Shown here in pieces: positions 8,415 through 16,130 of a DNA stretch of 50,184 nucleotides (position 1 is its first letter; each line of letters opens with the position of its first letter). The notes below the pieces were generated by a model. The model was given only the letters and a program-made list of their open reading frames with translations, was not told the origin of the DNA and ran no database searches. The translations under genes and the position numbers were made by a program. Location: NCBI GenBank assembly GCA_026415315.1, contig JAOAHI010000014.1:1-50184 (forward strand), in the 5' to 3' direction. The stretch comes from Methylohalobius sp. GTDB taxonomy: Bacteria; Pseudomonadota; Gammaproteobacteria; Methylococcales; Methylothermaceae.

Positions 8415-8438
8415 AGTTTTAGGGGGTAAGCAAAAGTT

Positions 8439-8702
8439 TTGAACGAGGATACCTTAAAGGGAATCGCTATTGGTGCCGGTGCCGTGGTGGCCGCTTTCCT
8501 TGCCAAATCGGCTTTATCGGGATCAGGCGGTAGGGCGCTCGTTCGCGCCACCGTCAAGACCGGTTTGCTTGCGTTCGAAAAGACCCGCGAGGTCGTGGCC
8601 GAAGCGGTCGAAAACTTGGAAGATATCGTCGCTGAGGTACAAGATGAACTGCGGGCTGAGAAAATGGCCCAAAGTCAAGCTGCCCCTCCCAGCGAGGAAT
8701 GA
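8439..8702 (+). CDS. Small membrane-anchored protein, DUF5132-like
   Basis: An 87-residue protein with one N-terminal hydrophobic, small-residue segment (GIAIGAGAVVAAFLAKSAL) followed by a charged, probably helical tail (KTREVVAEAVENLEDIVAEVQDELR cut short here). I assign it to the DUF5132 type by pattern memory; no function is established. It begins with TTG at 8439, with AGGGGG about 12 bases upstream. Its stop overlaps the next start (ATGA), so it is coupled to the HMA_2 protein. Context with EcsC and HMA_2 proteins suggests a shared envelope role. Confidence 0.65.
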   Translation: MNEDTLKGIAIGAGAVVAAFLAKSALSGSGGRALVRATVKTGLLAFEKTREVVAEAVENLEDIVAEVQDELRAEKMAQSQAAPPSEE

Positions 8703-9166
8703 TCGCCCAGGCCTATTTGAGCCATGTCGCTACCGGCCGGGTGCGGATAAAGATTCCGAGCAAGCGTGGTGACGAATCCTACTTCCAAGCGTTGGAAACA
8801 GCCCTTTCTGCCCGTTCTGATGTTCGGGGAGTCCAGGCGAGCGCAAGGACGGCAAGCTTGCTTCTTCTCCACGACGGCTTGCTCGATTTGAACACTCTGG
8901 CTCAACAAGCCAAAGACCAGAGTTGGTTTCAACTGGATCTAACTCCCCCTATCCGCGAATCCCTAAATGCCCTACTCAGCCGCCAGTTCGACCAAGTTGA
9001 CCGTTTCATGCGTCGGTTTTCGGGCAGCCGTTTGGATAACCCCTCTTTGATCTTCCTAGCCCTATCTGTTTTGGCGGTCAGGCAAATCGCTAAGGGCCAA
9101 ATCGCTCCTCCCGCTGCCACTGTCCTCTGGTATATGCACGAATTGTTGCAGCGCCGCAAAAGCTGA
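8699..9166 (+). CDS. HMA_2 domain protein without metal-binding cysteines
   Basis: Residues about 5-75 resemble the HMA_2 domain (heavy-metal-associated-like fold): GRVRIKIPSKRGDESYF, then DVRGVQASARTASLLL. The CxxC metal site of classic HMA domains is absent. Around residues 118-140 a hydrophobic stretch (SLIFLALSVLAVRQIA) may be a membrane helix. The N-terminal domain is similar in layout to residues 20-75 of the P-type ATPase at 25788-28787 (PGRLRLHVP ... VQGVQANPITGNVVVVF). It is the last gene of the 7578-9166 unit. Function unknown. Confidence 0.75.
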   Translation: MIAQAYLSHVATGRVRIKIPSKRGDESYFQALETALSARSDVRGVQASARTASLLLLHDGLLDLNTLAQQAKDQSWFQLDLTPPIRESLNALLSRQFDQVDRFMRRFSGSRLDNPSLIFLALSVLAVRQIAKGQIAPPAATVLWYMHELLQRRKS

Positions 9167-9296
9167 CGGTAGCAGCGAGCGCGGCATTTCGCCGTTTCTT
9201 CATCGAATTTTTAAGCCGATTTAACACTCCGTCTTTACCCTGGAAAAGGTCGCGGCAAAGCGATTCTGTTCTGGGCAACAACGTGGAGTGTAAAGC

Positions 9297-10745
9297 ATGA
9301 ACCGCATTCAACGATTCCTGTTGCTAGCCGGTATGGCTAGTGCTGTCTCAGCGATGGCTGCAGACGATTTTGGCCTTAAAGTTGATCAACTCTTGGGTGC
9401 GCAGGCGCTTAAATATTTTGGGGTAACCAAGCCTCTCTCGTCCTCAGCAACGATTCATGTTCCTCGGCAGCCGGGGCAGACGGCTTCCGACCTAGTCGCA
9501 TTGGCTCCAGGTCTCAGTGCGACTCTCCTGACCCGGAAAATCGCCAATACAGCCGATATGTTTGCCTTCTGGCCCTCGGACGAGAACCCTACGCACCTGA
9601 TTTGGTGTATTGAGGGATCGCGCCAGACTCTCCCGAACGGTAAGCTCAATCCCTCCGTCCAAGCCATCGATCTCGCCACTGGTCAGATAACTACGATTTT
9701 GCGCGGCATGACTGCGTGCGACGGCATTCGCCGCACCCCGTGGGGTACCATCTTGGCCACTGAAGAGACCAGCAGCGGCGGGGCGTATGAGATCCTCAAT
9801 CCCTTAGCTATTCAGGACGTTGCGATTTTGAATCGTGCCACCGGGGCGGTGACCCATCCTGAACATGTGGTCAAGCGCACGGCTCTGCCCACCATGGCTT
9901 GGGAAGGAATTGCGATTTTGCCGTCCGGGGTGGTCATCGCCGGCGATGAATTGCGTCCGGGTACCGGCGTGGCGGATCGAGACGGTGGCGCCATCTTTAA
10001 GTTCGTGCCTGCCGCTCCGCGCACCGAGAGCACTCCAATTAGTAATCCCTCGCAATCGCCGTTAGCGGCTGGTACTGTGTATGCCCTCCAGGTCACCTGC
10101 CTCAATGATCGTCAGCAGTACGGGCAGGGGTGCGAGATCGGTAAGGCCGCTTGGGTGCCCGTCAGCGCTAGCAACGCGCGCGTTGATGCCCACAACAACG
10201 GCGCTACTGGTTACTATCGTCCCGAGGACTTAGAGCGGGATCCAAGCTACAACGGGCCTGGGGTGCGTTTCTGCTGGACCAATACTGGTAACGAGGACGC
10301 GGATAACTATGCCGAAGTGATCTGCGGTATCGACAGCGATCCGCTCGTAGCAAATCCCAACACGCGCAGCGTGACGGTCAATCGCTTCATCGAAGGCGAT
10401 CTCGACTTTAACTCGTTTGACAACTTAGCTTTCCAGCCTGGAACTGGCATTTTGTATGTGGTTGAAGATCACGACTTTGGCGATATTTTCGCCTGCCTGC
10501 CCGATGGAGAAGACCGCGACCTCAAAAGCGATGGCTGCATTAAAGTGCTGTCGGTCAAAGATGAAACGGCCGAACCGACCGGTTTCGGTTTTACGGTGGA
10601 CGGTAAGGTCGCCATTTTGTCGATTCAGCATAGCGACGATAGCGGATGTCCCGCCGGTAGCGAGTGCGGGGCTGTGGATGGGTACCCCACCGACGATTTA
10701 GTGGTTGTGCGCGGTTTCAAGATTTTGCCGGGTATGATGCGTTAA
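9297..10745 (+). CDS. Exported PhoX-like (DUF839) phosphatase family protein
   Basis: The 482-residue protein has a Sec-type signal peptide (MNRIQRFLLLAGMASAVSAMA, cleavage near AMA-AD). Its body matches the PhoX/DUF839 beta-propeller family: CDGIRRTPWGTILATEE, AWEGIAILPSGVVIAGDE, FDNLAFQPGTGILYVVEDH. PhoX enzymes are Ca2+/Fe-dependent alkaline phosphatases of the periplasm or surface. This one is shorter than classical PhoX and lacks a twin-arginine signal, so substrate and activity are less certain. Its neighbours include a GDPD-type phosphodiesterase and an alkaline phosphatase, supporting a phosphoester-scavenging role. GTGGAGTG precedes the ATG. I see no convincing Pho box. Confidence 0.8.
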   Translation: MNRIQRFLLLAGMASAVSAMAADDFGLKVDQLLGAQALKYFGVTKPLSSSATIHVPRQPGQTASDLVALAPGLSATLLTRKIANTADMFAFWPSDENPTHLIWCIEGSRQTLPNGKLNPSVQAIDLATGQITTILRGMTACDGIRRTPWGTILATEETSSGGAYEILNPLAIQDVAILNRATGAVTHPEHVVKRTALPTMAWEGIAILPSGVVIAGDELRPGTGVADRDGGAIFKFVPAAPRTESTPISNPSQSPLAAGTVYALQVTCLNDRQQYGQGCEIGKAAWVPVSASNARVDAHNNGATGYYRPEDLERDPSYNGPGVRFCWTNTGNEDADNYAEVICGIDSDPLVANPNTRSVTVNRFIEGDLDFNSFDNLAFQPGTGILYVVEDHDFGDIFACLPDGEDRDLKSDGCIKVLSVKDETAEPTGFGFTVDGKVAILSIQHSDDSGCPAGSECGAVDGYPTDDLVVVRGFKILPGMMR

Positions 10746-10753
10746 TCGCCTGT

Positions 10754-10784
10754 GGGGATGCCCTTGGGTGTAAAGGGCGTCCCC
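10754..10784 (+). other. Stem-loop between the PhoX-like gene and the exported-protein gene
   Basis: GGGGATGCCC (10754-10763) pairs with GGGCGTCCCC (10775-10784) over ten positions with one G-U pair and an 11-nt loop. It lies just after the PhoX-like stop codon and about 25 bases before the next start. No T-run follows, so it may protect or process the mRNA rather than terminate it. Confidence 0.5.
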
Positions 10785-10808
10785 GCTCATGACAACGAGG
10801 AGGGTGCG

Positions 10809-11522
10809 ATGAAATCACTAAAGTCTCTGATCTTTTGCCTAACTAGCTGGCTGCTTTTGAATAATCCAGCCAACGCTATTCTGATTCACAGCAATGCGTT
10901 TATCGATCTGACCCGCATCCAAGTGATTCCGCAAACCAGCGGGGTCACGTTAAGCTTGGTTCCCTCTTTTAACTGGGCCGAAACCCAAGTCAATAGCGAT
11001 GTGGATTGGCAGTTTGGTCCTGATGGGGCTCTTTCTGATTTAAGCTCGGGGAGCGGTTTTGTACAAGCTGTTGCGTTTGCAGATGCTGAGTTAAGCGCAG
11101 CGCTGACTAGCACGGCCGATGAGGCAGGTTATGCTGGCGCCTATGCTTGGCATGAGCTTCAGTATCGGGCCAGCGGCACAGGACGCGTTCAGGTGAAGGT
11201 TGATTATCAAATCGATCAAGGGGTGTTGGATTTCTCACCGGCTTGGGACGGATTTTTGTATGCGCTGGTCGAGTTATTAGATGAGTTTTCCGGCACTGCG
11301 GTTTTTGACGAGTTGTTTTACGACTTAAGAGCGGGCGATGGCAGCGCTGGGCGCAGCGGAGGTTTGAGCTTGACGCTGGATGTTCAGGATGGTCAGAGCG
11401 GTTATCTCCTGTTTACGGCTCTGAGCGAAGCCGTCACCCAGAGCGTGCCTCTGCCTTCGACTGTACTGCTGATTATGCCTTTTCTGTTAGGGTTGATTAC
11501 ACGGGCGGCCAAGGAGGTATGA
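10809..11522 (+). CDS. Exported protein with VPLP-type (PEP-CTERM-like) C-terminal sorting tail
   Basis: The 237-residue protein has a signal peptide ([23 protein letters not shown]) and a C-terminus [20 protein letters not shown] followed by basic residues. The tail has the three parts of PEP-CTERM/exosortase signals (Pro-rich motif, hydrophobic helix, Arg), here in the VPLP variant. The body is acidic and beta-rich, with no family I recognise. I chose ATG at 10809 because GAGGAGGG lies just upstream; a longer frame would add an unlikely N-terminal stretch. It ends 1 nt before the phosphodiesterase gene start, so they are probably co-transcribed. No exosortase gene is in the window. Confidence 0.7.
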   Translation: MKSLKSLIFCLTSWLLLNNPANAILIHSNAFIDLTRIQVIPQTSGVTLSLVPSFNWAETQVNSDVDWQFGPDGALSDLSSGSGFVQAVAFADAELSAALTSTADEAGYAGAYAWHELQYRASGTGRVQVKVDYQIDQGVLDFSPAWDGFLYALVELLDEFSGTAVFDELFYDLRAGDGSAGRSGGLSLTLDVQDGQSGYLLFTALSEAVTQSVPLPSTVLLIMPFLLGLITRAAKEV

Positions 11523-11523
11523 T

Positions 11524-12783
11524 ATGAAGGCAGGGTTTGTCTTAGTTGGCTGGTTTATAGCCAATCTGGCTTTGGCTGCGGTGCCGGCGAATGAGATCGG
11601 ACAGAGAGTGCAGCGCGTCCAGTTAGGTCCTAGACCCTTTTTCTTGCTCGATGAGCTGCGGGAGGGTTACTTAAGAGACAAACTGGCCCGTTGTGCGGTG
11701 CAGCGCACTCAGTATCGCAAAAGCGACTTTGTCATTGGCCACCGCGGGGCGTGCCTGATGTTTCCTGAGCACACTAAGGAGTCCTACATTGCCGCAGCGC
11801 GCATGGGAGCCGGAATCCTCGAGTGCGATGTGACTTTCACCAAGGACAAGGAGCTGGTGTGTCGCCACGCCCAATGCGATTTACACACCACCACTAATAT
11901 CCTCGAGACGCCCCTGGCAGCTAAGTGCTCGCTGCCGTTCCAGCCTGCCGAGTTCGACGCTCAGGGCAATCTCATCCGGCCAGCTGTGGCCAAGTGCTGT
12001 ACCAGCGATTTGACCCTGGCGGAGTTCAAAACCCTCAAGGCCAAGATGGATGGTTTTAACCCACGTGCACGGACGGTGGCGGAGTATTTGCGCGGAACCC
12101 CTACCTGGCGCACCGACTTGTACGGCTATGGCACGCTGATGACCCATAAGGAGAGCGTGGCGCTGTTTAAACAGCTGGGGGTCAAGATGACGCCGGAGCT
12201 CAAGGCACCTGAAGTGCCTATGCCGTTCGCTGGGATGACGCAGGAGCAGTATGCGCAGAAGCTTATCGACGAATACAAACAGGCGGGTGTCCCACCGGAA
12301 CACGTTTTCCCTCAATCGTTTAACTTAAACGATGTGCTGTATTGGATCCGAAACGAACCGGAATTTGGCCGCCAGGCGGTGTTTCTAGACGGCCGCTATG
12401 CAGCTTCCACCTTTCGCCACGACGATCCCTCCACGTGGAGGCCTTCGATGGAGGAGTTGGCCAGCCTGGGAGTGAAAATTCTGGCGCCGCCGATGTGGAT
12501 GCTATTGGCGCTGGATGCCAGTGGCCAAATTGTTCCTTCCGTTTATGCCGAGCGCGCCAAGGCGGCCGGATTGGATCTAATTACTTGGACGTTTGAGCGC
12601 TCCGATCTTAGAAACGGTGGGGTCGGGCAGTGGTATTATCAGACCGTAGGCGAGGCGATCCAGACCCAGGGCGATATGTATTTGGCACTGGATGTGTTGG
12701 CGCAACGAGTAGGCATCCGTGGGATTTTTACCGATTGGCCAGCAACGGTGGCGTTTTACGCCAATTGTATGGGGCTAAAATGA
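11524..12783 (+). CDS. Exported glycerophosphodiester phosphodiesterase
   Basis: Hydrolyses glycerophosphodiesters to glycerol 3-phosphate and an alcohol. It is 419 residues with a signal peptide ending in ALAA, so it acts outside the cytoplasm. The GDPD (TIM-barrel) hallmarks are visible: [36 protein letters not shown], and LKAPEVP later, giving the His/Glu/Asp metal-binding and catalytic residues. It is longer than cytoplasmic GDPD (UgpQ), with inserts that include several cysteines (CDLHTT, KCSLPF, KCCTSD) suggestive of disulfides. AAGGAGGT precedes the ATG. It is co-directional with the VPLP-tailed protein and PhoX-like genes. Confidence 0.9.
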   Translation: MKAGFVLVGWFIANLALAAVPANEIGQRVQRVQLGPRPFFLLDELREGYLRDKLARCAVQRTQYRKSDFVIGHRGACLMFPEHTKESYIAAARMGAGILECDVTFTKDKELVCRHAQCDLHTTTNILETPLAAKCSLPFQPAEFDAQGNLIRPAVAKCCTSDLTLAEFKTLKAKMDGFNPRARTVAEYLRGTPTWRTDLYGYGTLMTHKESVALFKQLGVKMTPELKAPEVPMPFAGMTQEQYAQKLIDEYKQAGVPPEHVFPQSFNLNDVLYWIRNEPEFGRQAVFLDGRYAASTFRHDDPSTWRPSMEELASLGVKILAPPMWMLLALDASGQIVPSVYAERAKAAGLDLITWTFERSDLRNGGVGQWYYQTVGEAIQTQGDMYLALDVLAQRVGIRGIFTDWPATVAFYANCMGLK

Positions 12784-12785
12784 AA

Positions 12786-13052
12786 TTAATGACTAACAGG
12801 AGCCCGGCGTTCCAGAAATAGGCTATGACCTGATTGCCGTTTGGCCATTTTCTTAGCGGCTGAGGCTGCATCAGCCAAAGCTTGGTAAGAGGAATACTGG
12901 CCAGGGAGGGCTATCACCGCACCGACCGATAAGCTTGGCATAGCGTGAAAAACCCACTCTCCAGTTCGGCTTTCGGCGTAATACCCTCTCTGCTGCAGAT
13001 GCTCTGGCGACAGCAACTCGCAAACGCTCTGTTCAAATAAAGAAATAAGAAT
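12786..13052 (-). pseudogene. Relic of the C-terminal part of a degenerate GGDEF domain
   Basis: On the minus strand a frame open from a stop at 13053 to a TAA at 12786 encodes FEQSVCELLSPEHLQQRGYY, then MPSLSVGAVIALPGQYSSYQ and ALADAASAAKKMAKR. This resembles the end of a GGDEF domain (FDxxI..fY..eDl..GyI.., SIGvv, then ADaA..AK). Only about 85-90 codons remain, with no upstream half and no clear start: ATT or TTG are the only options near the 5' end. The alkaline phosphatase gene and its promoter occupy the place where the rest should be. I read it as a truncated remnant of a diguanylate cyclase-like gene. A short real gene cannot be excluded. Confidence 0.5.
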
Positions 13053-13059
13053 TTATACT
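13032..13059 (+). promoter_or_regulatory. Candidate sigma-70 promoter of the alkaline phosphatase gene
   Basis: TTCAAA (13032-13037) and TATACT (13054-13059) are spaced by 16 bases in a markedly A+T-rich stretch, 35 bases before the alkaline phosphatase ATG. The -10 matches the consensus at five of six positions. No good Pho-box repeat is visible. Confidence 0.45.
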
Positions 13060-13094
13060 CTTTAAAAACATAGTCCAAGGCGGATGACGAAAGC

Positions 13095-14630
13095 ATGAAT
13101 AAGCGTTTACTGGGGTTGCTTGTTCTGTTTGCAAGTGGGTGTGCTTCCAATACTGCGCAGTGGCCGCTTGCAGCTTGGTCACCGGCAACCAATCCTGAGC
13201 AATGGCTAGAAAACGGTCGGGTACAGGCCGAGCGTTTAGCTGCAGGCTGGCCACAGGCGAGGCGGGCTAAAAACGTGATTCTGTTCATCGGCGACGGGAT
13301 GGGTGTCTCTACTGTCACGGCAGCGAGGATTTTCGAAGGTCAGCTAGCAGGGCGGAGTGGGGAGGAGAATTTCTTGAGTTTTGAGCGCTTCCCGTACACG
13401 GCCTTGATCAAGACCTACGAGGTCGATCAACAGGTGCCTGATTCAGCGGGGACGATGACGGCGATGATGACTGGGGTCAAGACCAACGCGGGTTTGATCG
13501 GTCTAGACCAAACTGCCAGGCGTGGCGACTGCGCAAGCGCGCGGGTGGCGATCCGGCGCACGTTGCTTGAGGAAGCCGAACAAGAAGGGCTGGCCACCGG
13601 CATCGTGACCACCACCCGCTTGACTCACGCCACCCCGGCGGCTACCTATGCCCACGTGCCGGATAGAGATTGGGAGAGCGATGCCGATCTGCCACAGGCA
13701 GCCAAGGAAGCCGGCTGTCGGGACATCGCCCGGCAATTGATCGAATTTCCTTACGGCGACGGGCCAGAGGTCGCTTTGGGCGGGGGACGGCAGAAATTTC
13801 TGCCCAATCAAGTGCACGATCCAGAATATCCGAACCAAAGCGGCAGTCGCCAAGACGGGCGCAATCTTTTGCAAGAATGGCAGTTGCGCCCCAATTCGGC
13901 CTATGTTTGGAACAAAGAGCAATTCGATGCAGTCGATCCAGCCAAGATCGATCGTCTTTTAGGGCTGTTTGAGCCTTCCCACCTTAAATACGAACGCGAT
14001 CGGCTTCTGGACCAGGGAACAGAGCCCAGTCTGTCTGAGATGACGGCCAAAGCAATCCAAATTTTGAAGAAAAGTCCCAAGGGCTTTTTTCTGATGGTCG
14101 AGGGGGGACGGATCGATCACGCGCATCACGCCGGCAACGCATATCGCGCTTTGACCGAGACCATCGAGTTGGCGCACGCAGTGGAAGTGGCAATGCAGCT
14201 TACTGATCCCCGCGAGACTCTAATCGTAGTGACTGCCGATCACAGCCAACCACTGGTGCTAGCCGGCTACCCTAAGCGGGGCAACCCGATTCTGGGCAAG
14301 GTGAGAGATGGAAGGGGAGAGATCGCAAAAGCGGCGGATGGTTTGCCGTACACGGCTTTAAGCTATGCCAACGGTCGCGGCGCGCACCTTTTGCCGGAGG
14401 GGGGCGATGCCGTATTCGCTGAGAAGATCCATGCTGGACGCTTCGATCTGCGCCAGGTGGACCCCACTCACCCCGGCTATCACCAGGAAGCTCTAGTGCC
14501 GTTGGAGGCGAGCACCCACGCCGGCGAAGACGTGCCGCTGTATGCTGCCGGAGCTAATGCTCATCTCTTTCGCGGCGTGCTGGAGCAGCACGTCATTTGC
14601 CACCTTCTGCGCCAGGCAGCTGGATTTTAA
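13095..14630 (+). CDS. Alkaline phosphatase (PhoA superfamily), predicted lipoprotein
   Basis: Releases phosphate from organic monoesters. The N-terminus MNKRLLGLLVLFASGC ends in a lipobox with Cys16, so the enzyme is probably lipid-anchored. Catalytic motifs are in order: FIGDGMGVS (Asp67, metal), DSAGTMTAMMTG (Ser117 nucleophile), THATPAATYAHV, MVEGGRIDHAHHAG, VTADHSQ, and STHAGEDVPLYAAG near the end. The 511 residues fit family enzymes of the PhoA/PhoB type. The cluster with a PhoX-like protein and a phosphodiesterase suggests sequential release of phosphate from diesters then monoesters. Its stop overlaps that of the convergent gpmA gene. Confidence 0.93.
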   Translation: MNKRLLGLLVLFASGCASNTAQWPLAAWSPATNPEQWLENGRVQAERLAAGWPQARRAKNVILFIGDGMGVSTVTAARIFEGQLAGRSGEENFLSFERFPYTALIKTYEVDQQVPDSAGTMTAMMTGVKTNAGLIGLDQTARRGDCASARVAIRRTLLEEAEQEGLATGIVTTTRLTHATPAATYAHVPDRDWESDADLPQAAKEAGCRDIARQLIEFPYGDGPEVALGGGRQKFLPNQVHDPEYPNQSGSRQDGRNLLQEWQLRPNSAYVWNKEQFDAVDPAKIDRLLGLFEPSHLKYERDRLLDQGTEPSLSEMTAKAIQILKKSPKGFFLMVEGGRIDHAHHAGNAYRALTETIELAHAVEVAMQLTDPRETLIVVTADHSQPLVLAGYPKRGNPILGKVRDGRGEIAKAADGLPYTALSYANGRGAHLLPEGGDAVFAEKIHAGRFDLRQVDPTHPGYHQEALVPLEASTHAGEDVPLYAAGANAHLFRGVLEQHVICHLLRQAAGF

Positions 14631-15322
14631 TCGCTGTCTAGAACTTTTTGGGCCAAGACGGCTTGTTTCTCGTCCAAGCGGTATTGAACTGGGATGCCGG
14701 TAGCGAGCTCGTAGGCCAAAATTTCCTGCGGCGTCATCTTTTCCAGGTGCATGATCAAAGCGCGCAAGGAGTTACCGTGGGCGCAGATCAACACGTGTTC
14801 GCCTTGTTTGAGGTGGGGGACGATGCGGTCCTGGAAGAAAGGAATGACGCGGCTGGTGGTGGCGGCTAAGCTTTCGCCGTTGGGTGGGGAGAGATCGTAG
14901 CTGCGCCGCCACAATTTAACTTGCTCGGCGCCGAACTGAGCGCGTGCCTGGTCTTTGTTTAGTCCTTGGAGGTCGCCATAGAAGCGCTCGTTGAGCGCTT
15001 CAGCAAAATACACGCGCAAAGTGGTCTGATCCTCGGCACCAGGCTGAAAGTGTTCGTACCATGCCGATTCGCCTTCGTGGATGCGGCGAAAGCCATGAGC
15101 ATAGCGGTTCTGGCGCAAGATCTCAAACAAGGTCTCCTGCGAGCGGATCAAGGTTGAGGTAAAAGCAACCTGGAAGCGTTCTTCGGCTAGGCGTCTTCCA
15201 GCTTGGCGTGCTTCCTCAACTCCGGCAGGGCTCAAAGACACGTCGATCCAACCGGTAAAACGGTTTTGCAGGTTCCAGATGGACTGGCCGTGGCGGACTA
15301 GGGTGAGCAGGGATTGAGTCAT
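14627..15322 (-). CDS. gpmA: 2,3-bisphosphoglycerate-dependent phosphoglycerate mutase
   Basis: Interconverts 3- and 2-phosphoglycerate in glycolysis and gluconeogenesis. It shows LTLVRHGQSIWN with catalytic His11, RFTGWIDVSLSPAGVEEA, ALNERFYGDLQGLNK and a second histidine in CAHGNSLRAL (His182). I chose the ATG at 15322 because AGGAGATG lies upstream and the protein then begins at the family-typical position; a longer frame extends 42 codons further. At 231 residues it is a normal length. A segment around residues 82-105 (HEGESAWYEHFQPG onward) is more variable than the rest. Confidence 0.9.
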   Translation of the reverse strand: MTQSLLTLVRHGQSIWNLQNRFTGWIDVSLSPAGVEEARQAGRRLAEERFQVAFTSTLIRSQETLFEILRQNRYAHGFRRIHEGESAWYEHFQPGAEDQTTLRVYFAEALNERFYGDLQGLNKDQARAQFGAEQVKLWRRSYDLSPPNGESLAATTSRVIPFFQDRIVPHLKQGEHVLICAHGNSLRALIMHLEKMTPQEILAYELATGIPVQYRLDEKQAVLAQKVLDSD

Positions 15323-15406
15323 GGGGCATCTCCTTGCAAAGTTGCTCTGTTGGCGCAAATTGTAACCCAAGACCCTAAGGAATGGCTGTGTCTGCCAGCG
15401 TGAGAC

Positions 15407-15436
15407 GGCGACAAAAACCCTATTTAGGGTTATCAT
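15407..15436 (+). promoter_or_regulatory. Candidate promoter with palindromic operator before the ferritin-like gene
   Basis: AACCCTATTTAGGGTT (15416-15431) is a perfect 7-bp inverted repeat with a 2-base centre. It lies between a -35-like GCGACA (15407-15412) and a -10-like TATCAT (15431-15436), spacing 18. An operator between the -35 and -10 would suit a repressor. It sits 36 bases before the ferritin-like start, in the region divergent from gpmA. The regulator is unknown; it does not resemble a Fur box. Confidence 0.4.
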
Positions 15437-15466
15437 GAGCGCGGTCAACTTAAACCGGAGGCGCCC

Positions 15467-15931
15467 ATGGATACACTCGATAAAGACAAGGCGATTGAAC
15501 TGTTAAACCGAATCTTAGAGTTAGAATTGGCAGGAGTGGTGCGCTATACTCATTATTCCCTGATGGTCTTCGGTTATAACCGCATTCCCATCGTCTCTTG
15601 GATGCAGGCGCAAGCCGAGGAGTCTTTAGCCCACGCCCGCGAAGCTGGCGAACTCATCACCCATCTAGGCGGCCACCCTTCTTTGGGAATAGGACCTTTG
15701 CTTGAGACCCACAAGCACGACATAGGCGATATCCTGCGCGAATCGCTAGAGCACGAGCGCGAAACTTTAAAAGTCTATCGCGAGCTATTGGCGCAGGTTG
15801 CGGGCAGATCGATTTTGCTCGAAGAATACGCCCGTCGCATGATTGCCAGCGAGGAGTTGCACCAGGGCGAGGTGGACAAGATGCTGCGCAAACCCGGTGA
15901 CATCAAAACTTACGGAGATGGCCATGAATGA
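15467..15931 (+). CDS. Ferritin-like di-iron protein (bacterioferritin family)
   Basis: Four-helix-bundle protein of the bacterioferritin/ferritin-like group, 154 residues. Di-iron ligands appear in the expected helices: ELELAGVVRYTHY, QAEESLAHAREAGE (ExxH), LEHERETLKVYRELL and ASEELHQGEVDKML (ExxH). Likely role: iron storage or protection from iron-driven oxidation. Whether it binds haem cannot be told. GGAGGC precedes the ATG. It ends 7 nt after the start of the next small gene region, so the two are tightly linked. Confidence 0.88.
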   Translation: MDTLDKDKAIELLNRILELELAGVVRYTHYSLMVFGYNRIPIVSWMQAQAEESLAHAREAGELITHLGGHPSLGIGPLLETHKHDIGDILRESLEHERETLKVYRELLAQVAGRSILLEEYARRMIASEELHQGEVDKMLRKPGDIKTYGDGHE

Positions 15932-16130
15932 AGAAAAGCTCAATATGGACATGCGCAAATTCTTAAAACAGTTTGGTGTGACTTCCCAGCAAAGGATCGA
16001 ATATGCGATCTTTAAAGCCTTGCAGGAGGGGCAACTTAAAGGCTCAGAGACGCTGGCGGTCAAAGCTCGCCTGGAGCTGCCAGAGCTGGGGTTAGTGCAC
16101 GAAATCGACGGTCAGATCGCCCTGGAATGA
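15924..16130 (+). CDS. Small DUF6494 family protein
   Basis: A 68-residue protein, MNEEKLNMDMRKFLKQFGVT... ending [14 protein letters not shown]. This matches my memory of DUF6494, a short conserved proteobacterial family of unknown function. I chose ATG at 15924, with GGAG seven bases upstream, overlapping the ferritin-like gene by 8 nt. Its own stop overlaps the NfeD-like start (ATGA). Tight coupling on both sides suggests co-expression of the ferritin-like protein, DUF6494 and the NfeD/slipin pair. Confidence 0.8.
   Translation: MNEEKLNMDMRKFLKQFGVTSQQRIEYAIFKALQEGQLKGSETLAVKARLELPELGLVHEIDGQIALE

Noticed and set aside
9180-9210. Terminator GCGGC-loop-GCCG before TTTCTT after the HMA_2 gene
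   Set aside because: The stem is only four to five pairs and the T-run is short and broken.
9167-9296. Pho box before the PhoX-like gene
   Set aside because: No pair of CTGTCAT-like repeats at the right spacing is visible, only A+T-rich sequence.
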